Part shown: piece after piece, positions 8,205 to 15,913 of the stretch
Numbering within the stretch: position 1 is the first letter of the stretch
Layout of the letters: every line of letters starts with the position of its first letter
Origin: an uncultured Muribaculaceae bacterium
GTDB lineage: Bacteria; Bacteroidota; Bacteroidia; Bacteroidales; Muribaculaceae
Assembly: GCA_910584185.1 (NCBI GenBank)
Contig: CAJTYC010000020.1
Location: forward strand, 1 to 31,512
Length of the DNA stretch: 31,512 nucleotides
Direction of reading: 5' to 3'
Position numbers and translations under genes: made by a program
Notes under the pieces: model-generated
Database searches by the model: none
Seen by the model: the letters and a program-made list of their open reading frames with translations, nothing else
Told to the model about the DNA's origin: nothing

Positions 8205-9437
8205 ATGCGGGTATTGGTTGTTCATAATGAGTATGGTAAGCGTAGCGGCGAGGAAGCCGTGGTGGAGCTTATGGAGGGGTTGTTTCGCGACTTGGGTTGC
8301 GAGGTGGACCGGCTCCGTATGTCTACTGCTGGGGTTCGCGATTCGCTTGGGGGTAAGGTGCGGGCTTTTGTCTCGGGGATTTATTGCCCTTCGGGTGTTC
8401 GGGCTATGCGAGAGGCATTGCGGCGGTTCCGGCCTGATGTGGTGAATGTGCATAACCTTTATCCGTTCATTTCACCGGCGGCTCTCAGGGAGTGCCGCAA
8501 GGCCGGGGTTAAGGTTATCATGACCGTGCATAATTACCGGTTGGCGTGCCCTACGGGGCTTTTCATGCGCGACGGGGGGCCTTGTGAGCTTTGCCTGGAG
8601 CGTGGCGACGAGTGGGGGTGTGTGCGTCATAATTGCGAGGGGTCGCGGCTTAAGTCGGTGGCTTATGCTGCGCGCAATATGGTGGCTCGCGTAAAGCGGC
8701 ATTATCTTGATTGTGTGGACTTGTTTGCCTGTATCACTGAGTTTCAGCGGGGTAAGCTTATTGAGGCCGGGGTGTCGGCTGAGCGGACCTTGGTTATTCC
8801 TAATGGTATTTTGCTTGATTGTTGGGGTAATGGGAGTAATGGGGCTGATAAGACCAATAAGGCTAATGGGGCTGATAAGGCTAATGGGGGTGGTCCGGCT
8901 TCTTCGGGGCGGTATGTGGGTTATGTGGGGCGGCTTTCGGCTGAGAAGGGTATTGACTTGATATTGGAGGCTGCGCGGTGTAATCCGGATATACCATTCC
9001 GGCTTGCCGGGGCTGTGGCCGTCGAGGGGCTTGTGGATAATTTGCCTGAGAATGTGGAGCTTGTGGGGTTTGTGAGTGGTAAGGAATTGGATGACTTTTA
9101 TGCCGGGGCACGGTTTATGGTGATGGCTTCGCGCTGGTATGAGGGCTTCCCGATGTCGATATTGGAGTCGGGGGCTCATGGGCGTGGGGTTATCGGGCCT
9201 CGGCATGGGGGCTTTGTGGAGGTGATATCGCAGGGAGATGACTCGCGGCGGATTGGGGAGCTTTTCACTCCGGGAGATGTGGGGGAGCTTTCGGCGGCAG
9301 TGCGTGGGCTTTGGGATGACCCGGGGCTTTGCGACTTGCTTGGGGCGCGTGCCTTGGCAGCTGTCAGGGAGAGGTATAGCCTTGGGGTGGTTCGGGAGAT
9401 GTGGCGGAAGGCCATCAAACATTGTGATTTATTATGA
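8205..9437 (+). CDS. Glycosyltransferase family 4 with repeat-bearing linker
   Basis: A 410-residue GT-B fold glycosyltransferase. The N-terminal domain has MRVLVVHNEYGKRSGEEAVV, VVNVHNLYPFISPAAL and MTVHNYRLACPTGLFMRDGG with a Cys-rich turn (CELCLERGDEWGCVRHNC) that is common in this GT4 subgroup. The C-terminal domain starts with YVGYVGRLSAEKGIDLIL near residue 235 and has the EX7E motif in YEGFPMSILESGAHG near residue 314. Between the domains, residues 209-231 are a low-complexity Asn/Gly/Ala/Asp/Lys stretch encoded by a 27-bp tandem repeat, which lengthens the hinge beyond the family norm. The last four bases (ATGA, 9434-9437) overlap the start of the WecG-like gene, a sign of translational coupling. 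Confidence 0.92.
   Translation: MRVLVVHNEYGKRSGEEAVVELMEGLFRDLGCEVDRLRMSTAGVRDSLGGKVRAFVSGIYCPSGVRAMREALRRFRPDVVNVHNLYPFISPAALRECRKAGVKVIMTVHNYRLACPTGLFMRDGGPCELCLERGDEWGCVRHNCEGSRLKSVAYAARNMVARVKRHYLDCVDLFACITEFQRGKLIEAGVSAERTLVIPNGILLDCWGNGSNGADKTNKANGADKANGGGPASSGRYVGYVGRLSAEKGIDLILEAARCNPDIPFRLAGAVAVEGLVDNLPENVELVGFVSGKELDDFYAGARFMVMASRWYEGFPMSILESGAHGRGVIGPRHGGFVEVISQGDDSRRIGELFTPGDVGELSAAVRGLWDDPGLCDLLGARALAAVRERYSLGVVREMWRKAIKHCDLL
8837..8889 (+). repeat. 27-bp in-frame tandem repeat inside the GT4 gene
   Basis: TAATGGGGCTGATAAG occurs at 8837-8852 and again at 8864-8879, a period of 27 bp (nine codons), with a partial third unit CTAATGGGGG following at 8881-8890. It encodes an NGADK(T/A)N(K/G)-type repeat in the linker between the two Rossmann domains. 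Because the period is a multiple of three, slippage would change linker length without breaking the frame. Confidence 0.75.
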
Positions 9438-10177
9438 AGGAGTATTTCAATATTCGTTATGAGTTTGACCGTGGTGAGGTGCATCGCTTGATTGAGGAAC
9501 GGCTTGGCCATCCCGGTTCGGATTATATTTGTGTGGCCGACGGCGTGATATTGGAACATGCTAATACCGACGAGTCGTATAACCGTGTGGTGAATGGGGG
9601 GATGTTCTCGATTTGCGATTCGAGTTATGTGCCATTGTATATTTATTGCATCTACGGGAAGAAATATAAGCAGTATTGCGGGGCCCAGATATTCAAGGAT
9701 ATAGTGTCGGGATGCCGTCACCGCATGATATTTTTGGGTGCGCAGCAGGCCGTGCTCGACAGCTTGCAGAAGAACTTGGCTGAGATGAATCCGGAGGTCA
9801 TGGGTATGCAGTTTGTGGAGTTACCCTTTTGCGATGTAGAGGAATTTGACTATCCGGGAATAGCCCGGATGATAGAGGCGGATGGTGCCGACATCGTATG
9901 GGTGGCCTTAGGGGCGCCAAAGCAGGAGATATTCATGAGCAAACTGAAGCCGCTTTTGGGTCGCGGCGTGATGATTGCCGTAGGGGCGGCGTTTAAGTTT
10001 TACAGCGACATCGCGGAGGCGCGGGCTTCGGAGTGGATGGTCAAGTATCACCTGGAGTTTGTGTATCGGATAAGTCAGGAGCCGAAGAAGCAGATAAAGC
10101 GTTGCTGGCGTATTGTGACGGTGTTGCCCCGGATTTTGCGGCAGGAGCGTAAGCGCGCGCGGAGCGGTGGCCGGTGA
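9434..10177 (+). CDS. WecG/TagA/CpsF family glycosyltransferase (GT26)
   Basis: A 247-residue protein of the GT26 family, which adds ManNAc, ManNAcA or glucose to an undecaprenyl-diphosphate sugar early in assembly of enterobacterial common antigen, teichoic acid linkage units or exopolysaccharides. Visible marks are VADGVIL near residue 35 (the family's DG site), MIFLGAQQAVLDSL (residues 98-111), DIVWVALGAPKQEIFM with the invariant GAPKQE at 160-165, MIAVGAAFKFYSDIAEARA, and the closing EFVYRISQEPKKQIKRCWRI. It is peripheral at the inner membrane through the basic C-terminus. The start ATG overlaps the stop of the upstream GT4 gene by four bases. The last 45 codons overlap, on the opposite strand, the 3' end of a membrane acyltransferase gene. 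It is the last gene of the + strand polysaccharide operon. Confidence 0.92.
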   Translation: MKEYFNIRYEFDRGEVHRLIEERLGHPGSDYICVADGVILEHANTDESYNRVVNGGMFSICDSSYVPLYIYCIYGKKYKQYCGAQIFKDIVSGCRHRMIFLGAQQAVLDSLQKNLAEMNPEVMGMQFVELPFCDVEEFDYPGIARMIEADGADIVWVALGAPKQEIFMSKLKPLLGRGVMIAVGAAFKFYSDIAEARASEWMVKYHLEFVYRISQEPKKQIKRCWRIVTVLPRILRQERKRARSGGR

Positions 10178-11291
10178 TGAAAGACATGGTGCGTGGCAAG
10201 AAGCGCGTCAGCAGGAAGAATAATGCAGCCAGGAGCGCGAGGCGCAGCAGATTGTAGGAGAAATAGGACACGTATGGCTGCACGTCGGGGTTGGAGATGA
10301 TGTGGTCGGTGATGTAGCGGAGATTTCTCAAGATCGGAATCTCGTGGGCCACGTAGACGAAAAAGGCTGCAGGAGCCAGGAATAGCAGGGCGCGGAGTAT
10401 GCCGGAAGCGAGCCTATGGCCGTCATCGCTCCGCTCCACGAGCCGGCAAGCCCAGCCGAAGAATACTATGCCGCCGCAGAGCAGGCTGCTGTTGAGGAGG
10501 ATGACCTGCGGGCGGGAGATGCAGAGTCCGGTGGGGTCGACCATGGGGTGGGCTATAAACCGGTCGTAGACCGACACGGCGCACAGAAGAAGCCACAAGA
10601 GAGTGACCGACGGGGCGAGGCGGCGGCACAGCGGCAAGAAGTCGGTGCGGTTGAAACCGAGCGAACAGCCCAACAGATAGGGCCAGAAATCCACGGACTG
10701 CCAGCCTCCGAACCCGATATTGATGAGCATGGCGATGATGCATATTGGCGTCATCGCTTTTTTTGTGACCTTAAGCAGGAGGAAGAAAACGGGGGTAAGG
10801 ATTATAAACGCCATCAGGTCGCGGATGTACCATAACACGAAATTGCCTAAGGGATACTGGATTACGGTGAAAGAATAGCCGAGCAGCGAAGGCTGCGAAT
10901 ACCAGTGGGGGTGGTTGGAATAGAAGAACTTGTAAGGCTCGTCAAACGGGTCGCAGGGGAAGTCCACGCCCTGCAATAGGGAGATTACGAAAGGTATGCA
11001 CATCCACACGATGTAAGGGATGAAGAGCGAGAAGAAACGCTTGCGGAGCAGTCCGAAATAAGACTTGGCCGTGAGAGAGTCGAGGCGGGCGAAAATGAGA
11101 TAGCCCGATATGAAGAAGAAACAGGAGGCGGTGGTTCTGCCGAGTTCGTTGAGTGATTCGCCGATCCAGAAGAGAGGATGGTTTATTGGGGCATTTATCG
11201 GGGTGTGCAGGAGCATGACAAAAAAGAGCAGGGGTATCTGCACAGCGGCAAATACCCTGCTGATATTCTTGTCAATAGGGAGCTTGGACAT
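10041..11291 (-). CDS. Membrane acyltransferase (acyltransferase 3 family) downstream of porZ
   Basis: A 416-residue integral membrane protein. The N-terminus has the acyltransferase 3 signature: a first helix ending VMLLHTPINAP with the conserved His near residue 29, TTASCFFFISGYLIFARL, then the basic loop FGLLRKRFFSLFIPYIVW. About ten helices follow. It begins 18 bp after the porZ stop on the same strand and is probably co-transcribed with it. The hydrophobic part ends at FFLLTRFLPRTMSFITG. The last 45 residues are Ala/Ser/Pro-rich with no family match and are encoded opposite the last 45 codons of the WecG-like gene. This tail looks like read-through after loss of an earlier stop, or a convergent gene overlap. 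It may acylate LPS, capsule or another envelope glycan; the substrate is unknown. Confidence 0.85.
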   Translation of the reverse strand: MSKLPIDKNISRVFAAVQIPLLFFVMLLHTPINAPINHPLFWIGESLNELGRTTASCFFFISGYLIFARLDSLTAKSYFGLLRKRFFSLFIPYIVWMCIPFVISLLQGVDFPCDPFDEPYKFFYSNHPHWYSQPSLLGYSFTVIQYPLGNFVLWYIRDLMAFIILTPVFFLLLKVTKKAMTPICIIAMLINIGFGGWQSVDFWPYLLGCSLGFNRTDFLPLCRRLAPSVTLLWLLLCAVSVYDRFIAHPMVDPTGLCISRPQVILLNSSLLCGGIVFFGWACRLVERSDDGHRLASGILRALLFLAPAAFFVYVAHEIPILRNLRYITDHIISNPDVQPYVSYFSYNLLRLALLAALFFLLTRFLPRTMSFITGHRSARAYAPAAKSGATPSQYASNALSASSAPDLSDTQTPGDT

Positions 11292-11309
11292 TAGATTGGT
11301 ATACTGATA

Positions 11310-13979
11310 TCACTTCACGGAGAACGTGAGTGTGGGGAATCCGGACGATTGCGAATTGTCGCGGATGAAGTATAGTCCGACGGGCACACGCTTGCCGGAG
11401 TCGGAGATCAGATTCCAGTGGGTCACGCCCTTCACGGGAGTCGGGAGGGTGGCAATGGTGTTTCCGGCCTTGTCGGTCACCGACAGGTTGGCATTGGCCG
11501 GGGCATTGTAAACGGCCACAGTGCCGGTGAAATTGTAATTGACCCATGACACCGACAGGAACGGTGTGAGAGAGGCTTGGGAGCCTGAGGCGTTAGCGGC
11601 GTCGGGTCGCACCTCCGCCATGCCCTGGAGCGTGGAGATGAAGAGCGACTTGGTGTCGGGGTTCCAGCCTATGCCACGGATCTTGTTGGAGGGGAGAGGG
11701 GAGTTGTCCATGTCATAGTGGGCCACGAGACGGTGGTCGGTGGTTGTAATGCCCACCACGCCGCCATCTGCGGTGCCTATCCATAGACGGCCATATTCGT
11801 CGAGGGTGGCGCGCGTGCAGTCCATCGGCGAGTATATTTGCATCGCCATGCCCTCGGCATCGCAGATTGAGATTTCCTTGGCCGGGAAAGCGTTGCCCTT
11901 CATATGGTCGGCGGGATTGATGACGAAAGCCCCCTTGTTGGTGAAGAGGTAGACTTGGCCTGTCACCGGGTCCTCGATGGCCTGGTTGAGGTTGTTGAAC
12001 ATCAGCTCGGCTCCATTTTCGGGGAGGAGCAAATTGAAATGCGCGAACGAATCGTCATCTTGGTCGGCGAGTGTCTGCTTCGTGTCGTAGATGGTTATGT
12101 AGCGGGTGCTGCCGTTGTCAGACTCCGTGAACCATAGCAATTTGCCACGGTTGGAGGGATGATTCAGCACAATCGCCGTGTTGTAGAGATTGGAGTTGTG
12201 GCCCTGATTGACGTAGAAATGTTTCCATTGGAGTTTCGAGTGGTCGCCAGTCTCGAGGGCCTCGCGCCGGCCTTCGGGTGTCAGGTAAGAGAGGAGCATG
12301 TAGGTCTTGCTATTGTAAGGAGAAGTCTTATTCCAATGCTGGCCGCTTACGTACCAGAGATTGTTGTCGGCATCGAAGCCTGCGCAATAGGCTGTGGCAA
12401 CGTCTGCCCAACTTTGTTGTGGGAGCTGCTTTGCCGCCCATGGGGCGAAAGTGTAGTTGGGCACGGTGGTCATGACCGGCATCTTGGAGAGGTCGGTGAA
12501 ATCGATTGCCGCCATGCCGCCCCAGGTGGAGCCCATGTGCAGGTAATTGGGGAAGAGGGGGTCGAAGTGCGTGCCCGTGACCTCGCAAAGAGGCCAAGTC
12601 CAGGAATTGCTGTTGATTCGGCTCTTCAGCGTTGCATCATCGTTGCACTTGGCCGGGAGATTGTATATGGGGGAGAGATTCTGCCACTTGCCGCCTGAAT
12701 ATAGCGAGAGGAGCACCGGATAGCGCTTCTGGTTTCTTGCATCAGACACTGCAGAATTGCTGCTGCCTCGTTCGGAAGAGGCCATGAATCCATGGCCGGG
12801 AATGTAAGTGAAAGCGCACTCAGAGCCGGGGAGAGGAGCTTCCGGGCGCACCGGGTCGGAGAGGGCGGACCACTTGGAGTCGGCGTAAGAGGCAGACTGG
12901 AACTTGCCGCGGTCGCGGTAGAACCAGAAATTTATGCCATCGTAAGAGGCAGAATATCTGGTGGAGCCTGAGGGGAGGGCCACCGAGGTGACCGAGGGGT
13001 CGGCATCGCCTGCGGCACGCTTTATGATGTGAGCCTTGGAGGGAGTGGAGACGTAGAAGCCATCTTTAGAGGGGATTACTGTCTGCTCTATCAAGGTGCA
13101 CAGCGAGCTGTTTGCGGCAATGCGGATATTGTTGTCGGCCTTTACCTTCTCCTGGAAAGTCCATACGTCCTTGTCGTCGCATGTCAGGAATGCTATCTGG
13201 CCCGAGTTGGTAACCACGCCTATGGTGTTGGCTGCGAGCTGCATGAGGCGCGTTGGAGTGCCGGAGAACTTGGAGGCTATGTCGGGAATCTGCGTGAACG
13301 CGTTCATGCGCAGCGTGTTGGCATCGGCGGGCGCAGTGCATACCTTGCCGTCGATGATTGCTGCGTAACCGTTGGGGTAAGAGATGATATCGAGCACCGG
13401 CTTAGTCCAGGAAGCTGAACGGATCAGCTTCCGGGTTTCGGTGGTGATCTCGATATAGCCCGAGTCGGCTGAGATGCGCACCGAGGAGTTGGCGCTGTCG
13501 AAGCTGATGTTGCGTATATTGGAGGCGCCGGGGAAATTGCGGCGCTTCAGGGTGTCGAAATACTTCACTTGATAGTCCGGGGTGACAATGTCCACGCCGC
13601 CGTCGAAATATGCGAACACCATAACGCCCGAAGTGGGGTCTACCTCAAAGTTGACGATATCGGTGCCCGAGAGTGGGGCGAGTTTATTGATATCGGTCAT
13701 TGGGGCGGTGGGATTGTTCTTGTCGAGGGTGAAGACCGCTCCTGCCGGTGAGGTGTAGAGAATATAGTCAACTTTGAGGGCTCCGGGGAAGCGGGCCTTG
13801 TCGAAGAGGCGTTGATGCACGAAGAAATATACCTTGTTTGGGGTGTCCACTATGCGACGTGGCTGGTTGTCGAACGAGGAATGTATGGTCCAGTTGTCGA
13901 ATTTTTGAGTCGGACGCGAAGATAAAGCCGAGAGTGCAGTTAGAACTGCTGCAATCAGGGGGAATATTTTTCTTAACAT
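11310..13979 (-). CDS. porZ: PorZ-like type IX secretion attachment-complex protein
   Basis: An 889-residue secreted protein. Residues 1-20 are a signal peptide (MLRKIFPLIAAVLTALSALS). The body is made of repeated beta-propeller blades, including regulator-propeller-like blades near the C-terminus (YGRLWIGTADGGVVGITTTD and LPSNKIRGIGWNPDTKSLFI). The end (from about residue 800) is a beta-sandwich of the type IX sorting-domain kind: VAVYNAPANANLSVTDKAGN, then VPVGLYFIRDNSQ. Two propellers plus a C-terminal sandwich is the PorZ layout; P. gingivalis PorZ is somewhat shorter. PorZ belongs to the surface attachment complex (PorU, PorV, PorQ, PorZ), binds anionic LPS and supplies it for cargo anchoring. 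The start ATG lies one base beyond a MITE-like element. The alternative is another two-propeller type IX cargo protein, but the N-terminal block WTIHSSFDNQPRRIVDTPNK supports PorZ. Confidence 0.72.
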   Translation of the reverse strand: MLRKIFPLIAAVLTALSALSSRPTQKFDNWTIHSSFDNQPRRIVDTPNKVYFFVHQRLFDKARFPGALKVDYILYTSPAGAVFTLDKNNPTAPMTDINKLAPLSGTDIVNFEVDPTSGVMVFAYFDGGVDIVTPDYQVKYFDTLKRRNFPGASNIRNISFDSANSSVRISADSGYIEITTETRKLIRSASWTKPVLDIISYPNGYAAIIDGKVCTAPADANTLRMNAFTQIPDIASKFSGTPTRLMQLAANTIGVVTNSGQIAFLTCDDKDVWTFQEKVKADNNIRIAANSSLCTLIEQTVIPSKDGFYVSTPSKAHIIKRAAGDADPSVTSVALPSGSTRYSASYDGINFWFYRDRGKFQSASYADSKWSALSDPVRPEAPLPGSECAFTYIPGHGFMASSERGSSNSAVSDARNQKRYPVLLSLYSGGKWQNLSPIYNLPAKCNDDATLKSRINSNSWTWPLCEVTGTHFDPLFPNYLHMGSTWGGMAAIDFTDLSKMPVMTTVPNYTFAPWAAKQLPQQSWADVATAYCAGFDADNNLWYVSGQHWNKTSPYNSKTYMLLSYLTPEGRREALETGDHSKLQWKHFYVNQGHNSNLYNTAIVLNHPSNRGKLLWFTESDNGSTRYITIYDTKQTLADQDDDSFAHFNLLLPENGAELMFNNLNQAIEDPVTGQVYLFTNKGAFVINPADHMKGNAFPAKEISICDAEGMAMQIYSPMDCTRATLDEYGRLWIGTADGGVVGITTTDHRLVAHYDMDNSPLPSNKIRGIGWNPDTKSLFISTLQGMAEVRPDAANASGSQASLTPFLSVSWVNYNFTGTVAVYNAPANANLSVTDKAGNTIATLPTPVKGVTHWNLISDSGKRVPVGLYFIRDNSQSSGFPTLTFSVK

Positions 13980-13980
13980 T

Positions 13981-14160
13981 TAAGTAATGAGTCATTTTAA
14001 ATTTAAGTAACGAGTTTTTATTTGAATTTGCTTTGGCTTCTTTTTGCCACATTGAAAATTCCTCATCAGTTACATAGCGCGCTATGCGCCTTCTTCCGAA
14101 TTTCCAATCTGACAAAAATAAGCACAAATCAAATTTAAATTTAAAATGACTCATTACTTA
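13981..14160. mobile_element. 180-bp MITE-like element with 26-bp perfect terminal inverted repeats
   Basis: Positions 13981-14006 (beginning TAAGTAATGAGTCATTTT) are exactly the reverse complement of 14135-14160. The 128 bp between them contain a perfect 14-bp palindrome, CATAGCGCGCTATG at 14073-14086. On the minus strand an ATG inside the outer repeat (14154) opens a frame with sensible composition (MSHFKFKFDLCLFLSDWKFG, later TDEEFSMWQKEAKANSN) through the element and out of frame into porZ. Terminal repeats, short length and lack of a transposase fit a non-autonomous miniature element. No target-site duplication is obvious at the two edges. The element supplies the whole immediate leader of porZ. 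Confidence 0.65.
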
Positions 14161-14312
14161 GGTCTTGTGATTATGGAAAAATTACGCCCTTTTGGGTCTT
14201 TATTATAACGATTTTCTTGCTTGATTATTGTGGGTTTTGGAAGTGGATGGGCACTTCGTGCCTTCACTTTTCCACTCTTCTCCTTTTGTTTTCTTTTTTA
14301 TGAGATGGGCTC
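14161..14312. other. Gap without gene, with an imperfect hairpin
   Basis: I see no coding frame in this gap between the MITE-like element and the end of the phosphoribosyltransferase-like gene. Its main structure is an imperfect hairpin at 14239-14273 with the core GGCAC-TTC-GTGCC at 14250-14262 and weaker outer pairs (GTG with CAC, GGAA with TTCC). It lies just downstream of the long minus-strand gene run and could end its transcripts, although no T-run follows on that strand. Confidence 0.35.
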
Positions 14313-14930
14313 TTAGGCGTCGGGTGCCCATGGGAAGCGGACTATCGTTGGGGTTGGTAGTAGGGTGAAGTCGGGGTTCAGGAGGGGGTTGGGGCGGGTT
14401 TTTGTTATTGCTGCTGTCTTTATTTCTGCTTTTTTGGTTTTATTGGTTGTTTCTGTTTTAATTTCTGCTTTTGGGGGTTGGGCTTTTTCTAATGCTTTTT
14501 TTACTGTCAGCATTGTTTGGCCTGAGTCTATTGCGTCGTCGGCTATCAGGATTTTTTTTGCTCCTGCTGCTATTGCTTGCTTTATTTGTTGGGGTATCGG
14601 TATTTCTTGGATGGTTTTTGCCCTGGTGCGGTCGGTGATTGTCAGTATTTTGCTTTCTATTATCCTCAGGGCGTCGCATACCGGGCGCGGCAGGTGTCTC
14701 ACTATGCGCGATAGCAGTCCGGCCTTGGCCTTGGTGGAGGGACGTTGCAGGCGGATTGAGGCGAGGGCCGGGGTGGGGTGCATGTGGTGTTGGAGCCTTT
14801 CGGCCACGTAGTCGCCTCCGGTGGCTATTCCCACTATCAAGTCGGGGTGGAAGCCTGAGGCTTCTATCAATTGGGCGAGCTTACGGCAGGCTTCGTCGAA
14901 ATCGTGGTCGTTCAGCGTCTTTACTTTCAT
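14313..14930 (-). CDS. Phosphoribosyltransferase-like protein
   Basis: A 205-residue cytoplasmic protein of the PRTase fold. It begins MKVKTLNDHDFDEACRKLAQ. It has PDLIVGIATGGDYVAERL (residues 29-46), the usual hood/ATGG strand, and the PRPP-binding loop ILIADDAIDSGQTM at 127-140 with the two acidic residues and the DSG turn. This suits a nucleobase or amidophosphoribosyl-type transferase, or a ComF-like protein; the base is not identifiable. After the PRPP loop, residues 150-180 are a low-complexity Lys/Thr/Ala insertion with a repeated KAEIKT unit (154-159 and 167-172), and the family-like sequence then resumes. The frame remains open upstream to 15206, but that extension overlaps the LD-carboxypeptidase gene and looks like shadow coding, so the ATG at 14930 is used. 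It is the last gene of a minus-strand run, 53 bp after its neighbour. Confidence 0.78.
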   Translation of the reverse strand: MKVKTLNDHDFDEACRKLAQLIEASGFHPDLIVGIATGGDYVAERLQHHMHPTPALASIRLQRPSTKAKAGLLSRIVRHLPRPVCDALRIIESKILTITDRTRAKTIQEIPIPQQIKQAIAAGAKKILIADDAIDSGQTMLTVKKALEKAQPPKAEIKTETTNKTKKAEIKTAAITKTRPNPLLNPDFTLLPTPTIVRFPWAPDA

Positions 14931-14983
14931 GGTGGTTATGCTTGTGCAAATGCCCTTGTGGACGATGGATGATGCATTTAAGA

Positions 14984-15907
14984 TTATTCGAGAGAGAGTA
15001 TTGTGGAGTCGGGTGTTATGGAGAGGGAGGCCTTGGCTCCTAAGGGGAGGGGTAGGTTGTCGTCGGTGTGACCTGCGGGGAAGCCGAACGCTACCGGAAT
15101 CTTTATGTCGTAGCGGTCGAGCAGGGCGCGGATCATGTGCTCCATGTCGGGGTGGTTTGGGTCGGGGGTGTACTCCGTGAAATGGCCTACTATCAGTGCT
15201 TTGCACTTCTGGAGTTGGCCGGCGAGAATCAGCCTTGTCAGCATTCGCTCCACTGCGTAGATTTTCTCTGCAATGTCTTCTATGAAGAGGATCAGGCCCT
15301 CTGAGGAGTCAGCGAGATTCAGGGGGTCGAAGGGGGTGGCTGCGAGGCCGTTGATTACTGCGAGATTGCCGCCTGCCAAGATGCCTTGGGCCTCGCCCCG
15401 GGTGATCAGAGGGTGTGATGGGGTCATGTATTCGGTGGGTAGGCCGTCGCGCAGGATGTGCATCATGGCGCGGGTGCAGTAATGGTCGGCCGGGAGGGTG
15501 GAGAGGTGCTTGGCCATAGGTGCGTGCAGGGAGATTACGCCGGCCTTTTGCCAGAGGGCGTGTAGAGCGGAGATGTCGGAGAAGCCTATCAGCCACTTCG
15601 GGTTGTCGGCAATCAGTTGGGGCGGGATGGCGTGGAGGAGGTGGTTGCAGCCGTAACCACCTCTTGCGCATAGGATAGCCTTTATTTCGGGGTCGGAGAT
15701 TGCCGCGAGGAGGTCGGCGAGACGGTCGGCATCGGCGGCGGCGTATGAACCCTTGGCCGGGCCCTTGGCGTGGGGCATTATTATCGGCTTTAGGCCTTCG
15801 GCTTTTAGGGCTTCTGCTGCCTGGTCTATGTAGATGGGTTTTACTATTGTGGCCGGTGAGATAATTGCTATCTTGTGACCGGATTTCAGATTGCTTGGTT
15901 TTATCAT
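14984..15907 (-). CDS. LD-carboxypeptidase, peptidase family S66
   Basis: A 307-residue protein of the LdcA/MccF family (S66). LdcA enzymes remove the terminal D-Ala from murein tetrapeptides during peptidoglycan recycling; MccF relatives inactivate microcin C-type compounds. The sequence shows the N-terminal GHKIAIISPAT strand, AILCARGGYGCNHLL, the nucleophile elbow GFSDISALHALW (Ser near residue 115), GILAGGNLAVINGLAATPFD, the acidic catalytic residue in LILFIEDIAEKIYAVERML (Glu near 208), and the catalytic His in VAFGFPAGHTDDNLPLPLG (His near 281). The Ser-Glu-His set therefore appears complete. No signal peptide is present, so it should be cytoplasmic, as for murein recycling. It starts six bases after the stop of the upstream radical SAM gene and is probably in the same transcript. 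Confidence 0.9.
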   Translation of the reverse strand: MIKPSNLKSGHKIAIISPATIVKPIYIDQAAEALKAEGLKPIIMPHAKGPAKGSYAAADADRLADLLAAISDPEIKAILCARGGYGCNHLLHAIPPQLIADNPKWLIGFSDISALHALWQKAGVISLHAPMAKHLSTLPADHYCTRAMMHILRDGLPTEYMTPSHPLITRGEAQGILAGGNLAVINGLAATPFDPLNLADSSEGLILFIEDIAEKIYAVERMLTRLILAGQLQKCKALIVGHFTEYTPDPNHPDMEHMIRALLDRYDIKIPVAFGFPAGHTDDNLPLPLGAKASLSITPDSTILSLE

Positions 15908-15913
15908 GCTTTC

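Noticed and set aside
8472..9422. 316-codon open frame on the minus strand opposite the second GT4 gene
   Set aside because: Its product is rich in His, Pro, Arg and Thr with no family pattern, and the + strand gene is certain. The frame is open only because the coding strand is G/T-rich.
13768..14154. 128-codon minus-strand frame across the MITE-like element into porZ
   Set aside because: The part inside porZ is out of frame with a well-supported gene and is shadow sequence. Only the part within the element is considered plausible.
14931..15206. Upstream extension of the phosphoribosyltransferase-like frame
   Set aside because: It overlaps the LD-carboxypeptidase gene by more than 200 bp and its translation is Pro/Arg/His-rich shadow sequence. 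The ATG at 14930 starts at a normal position for the family.
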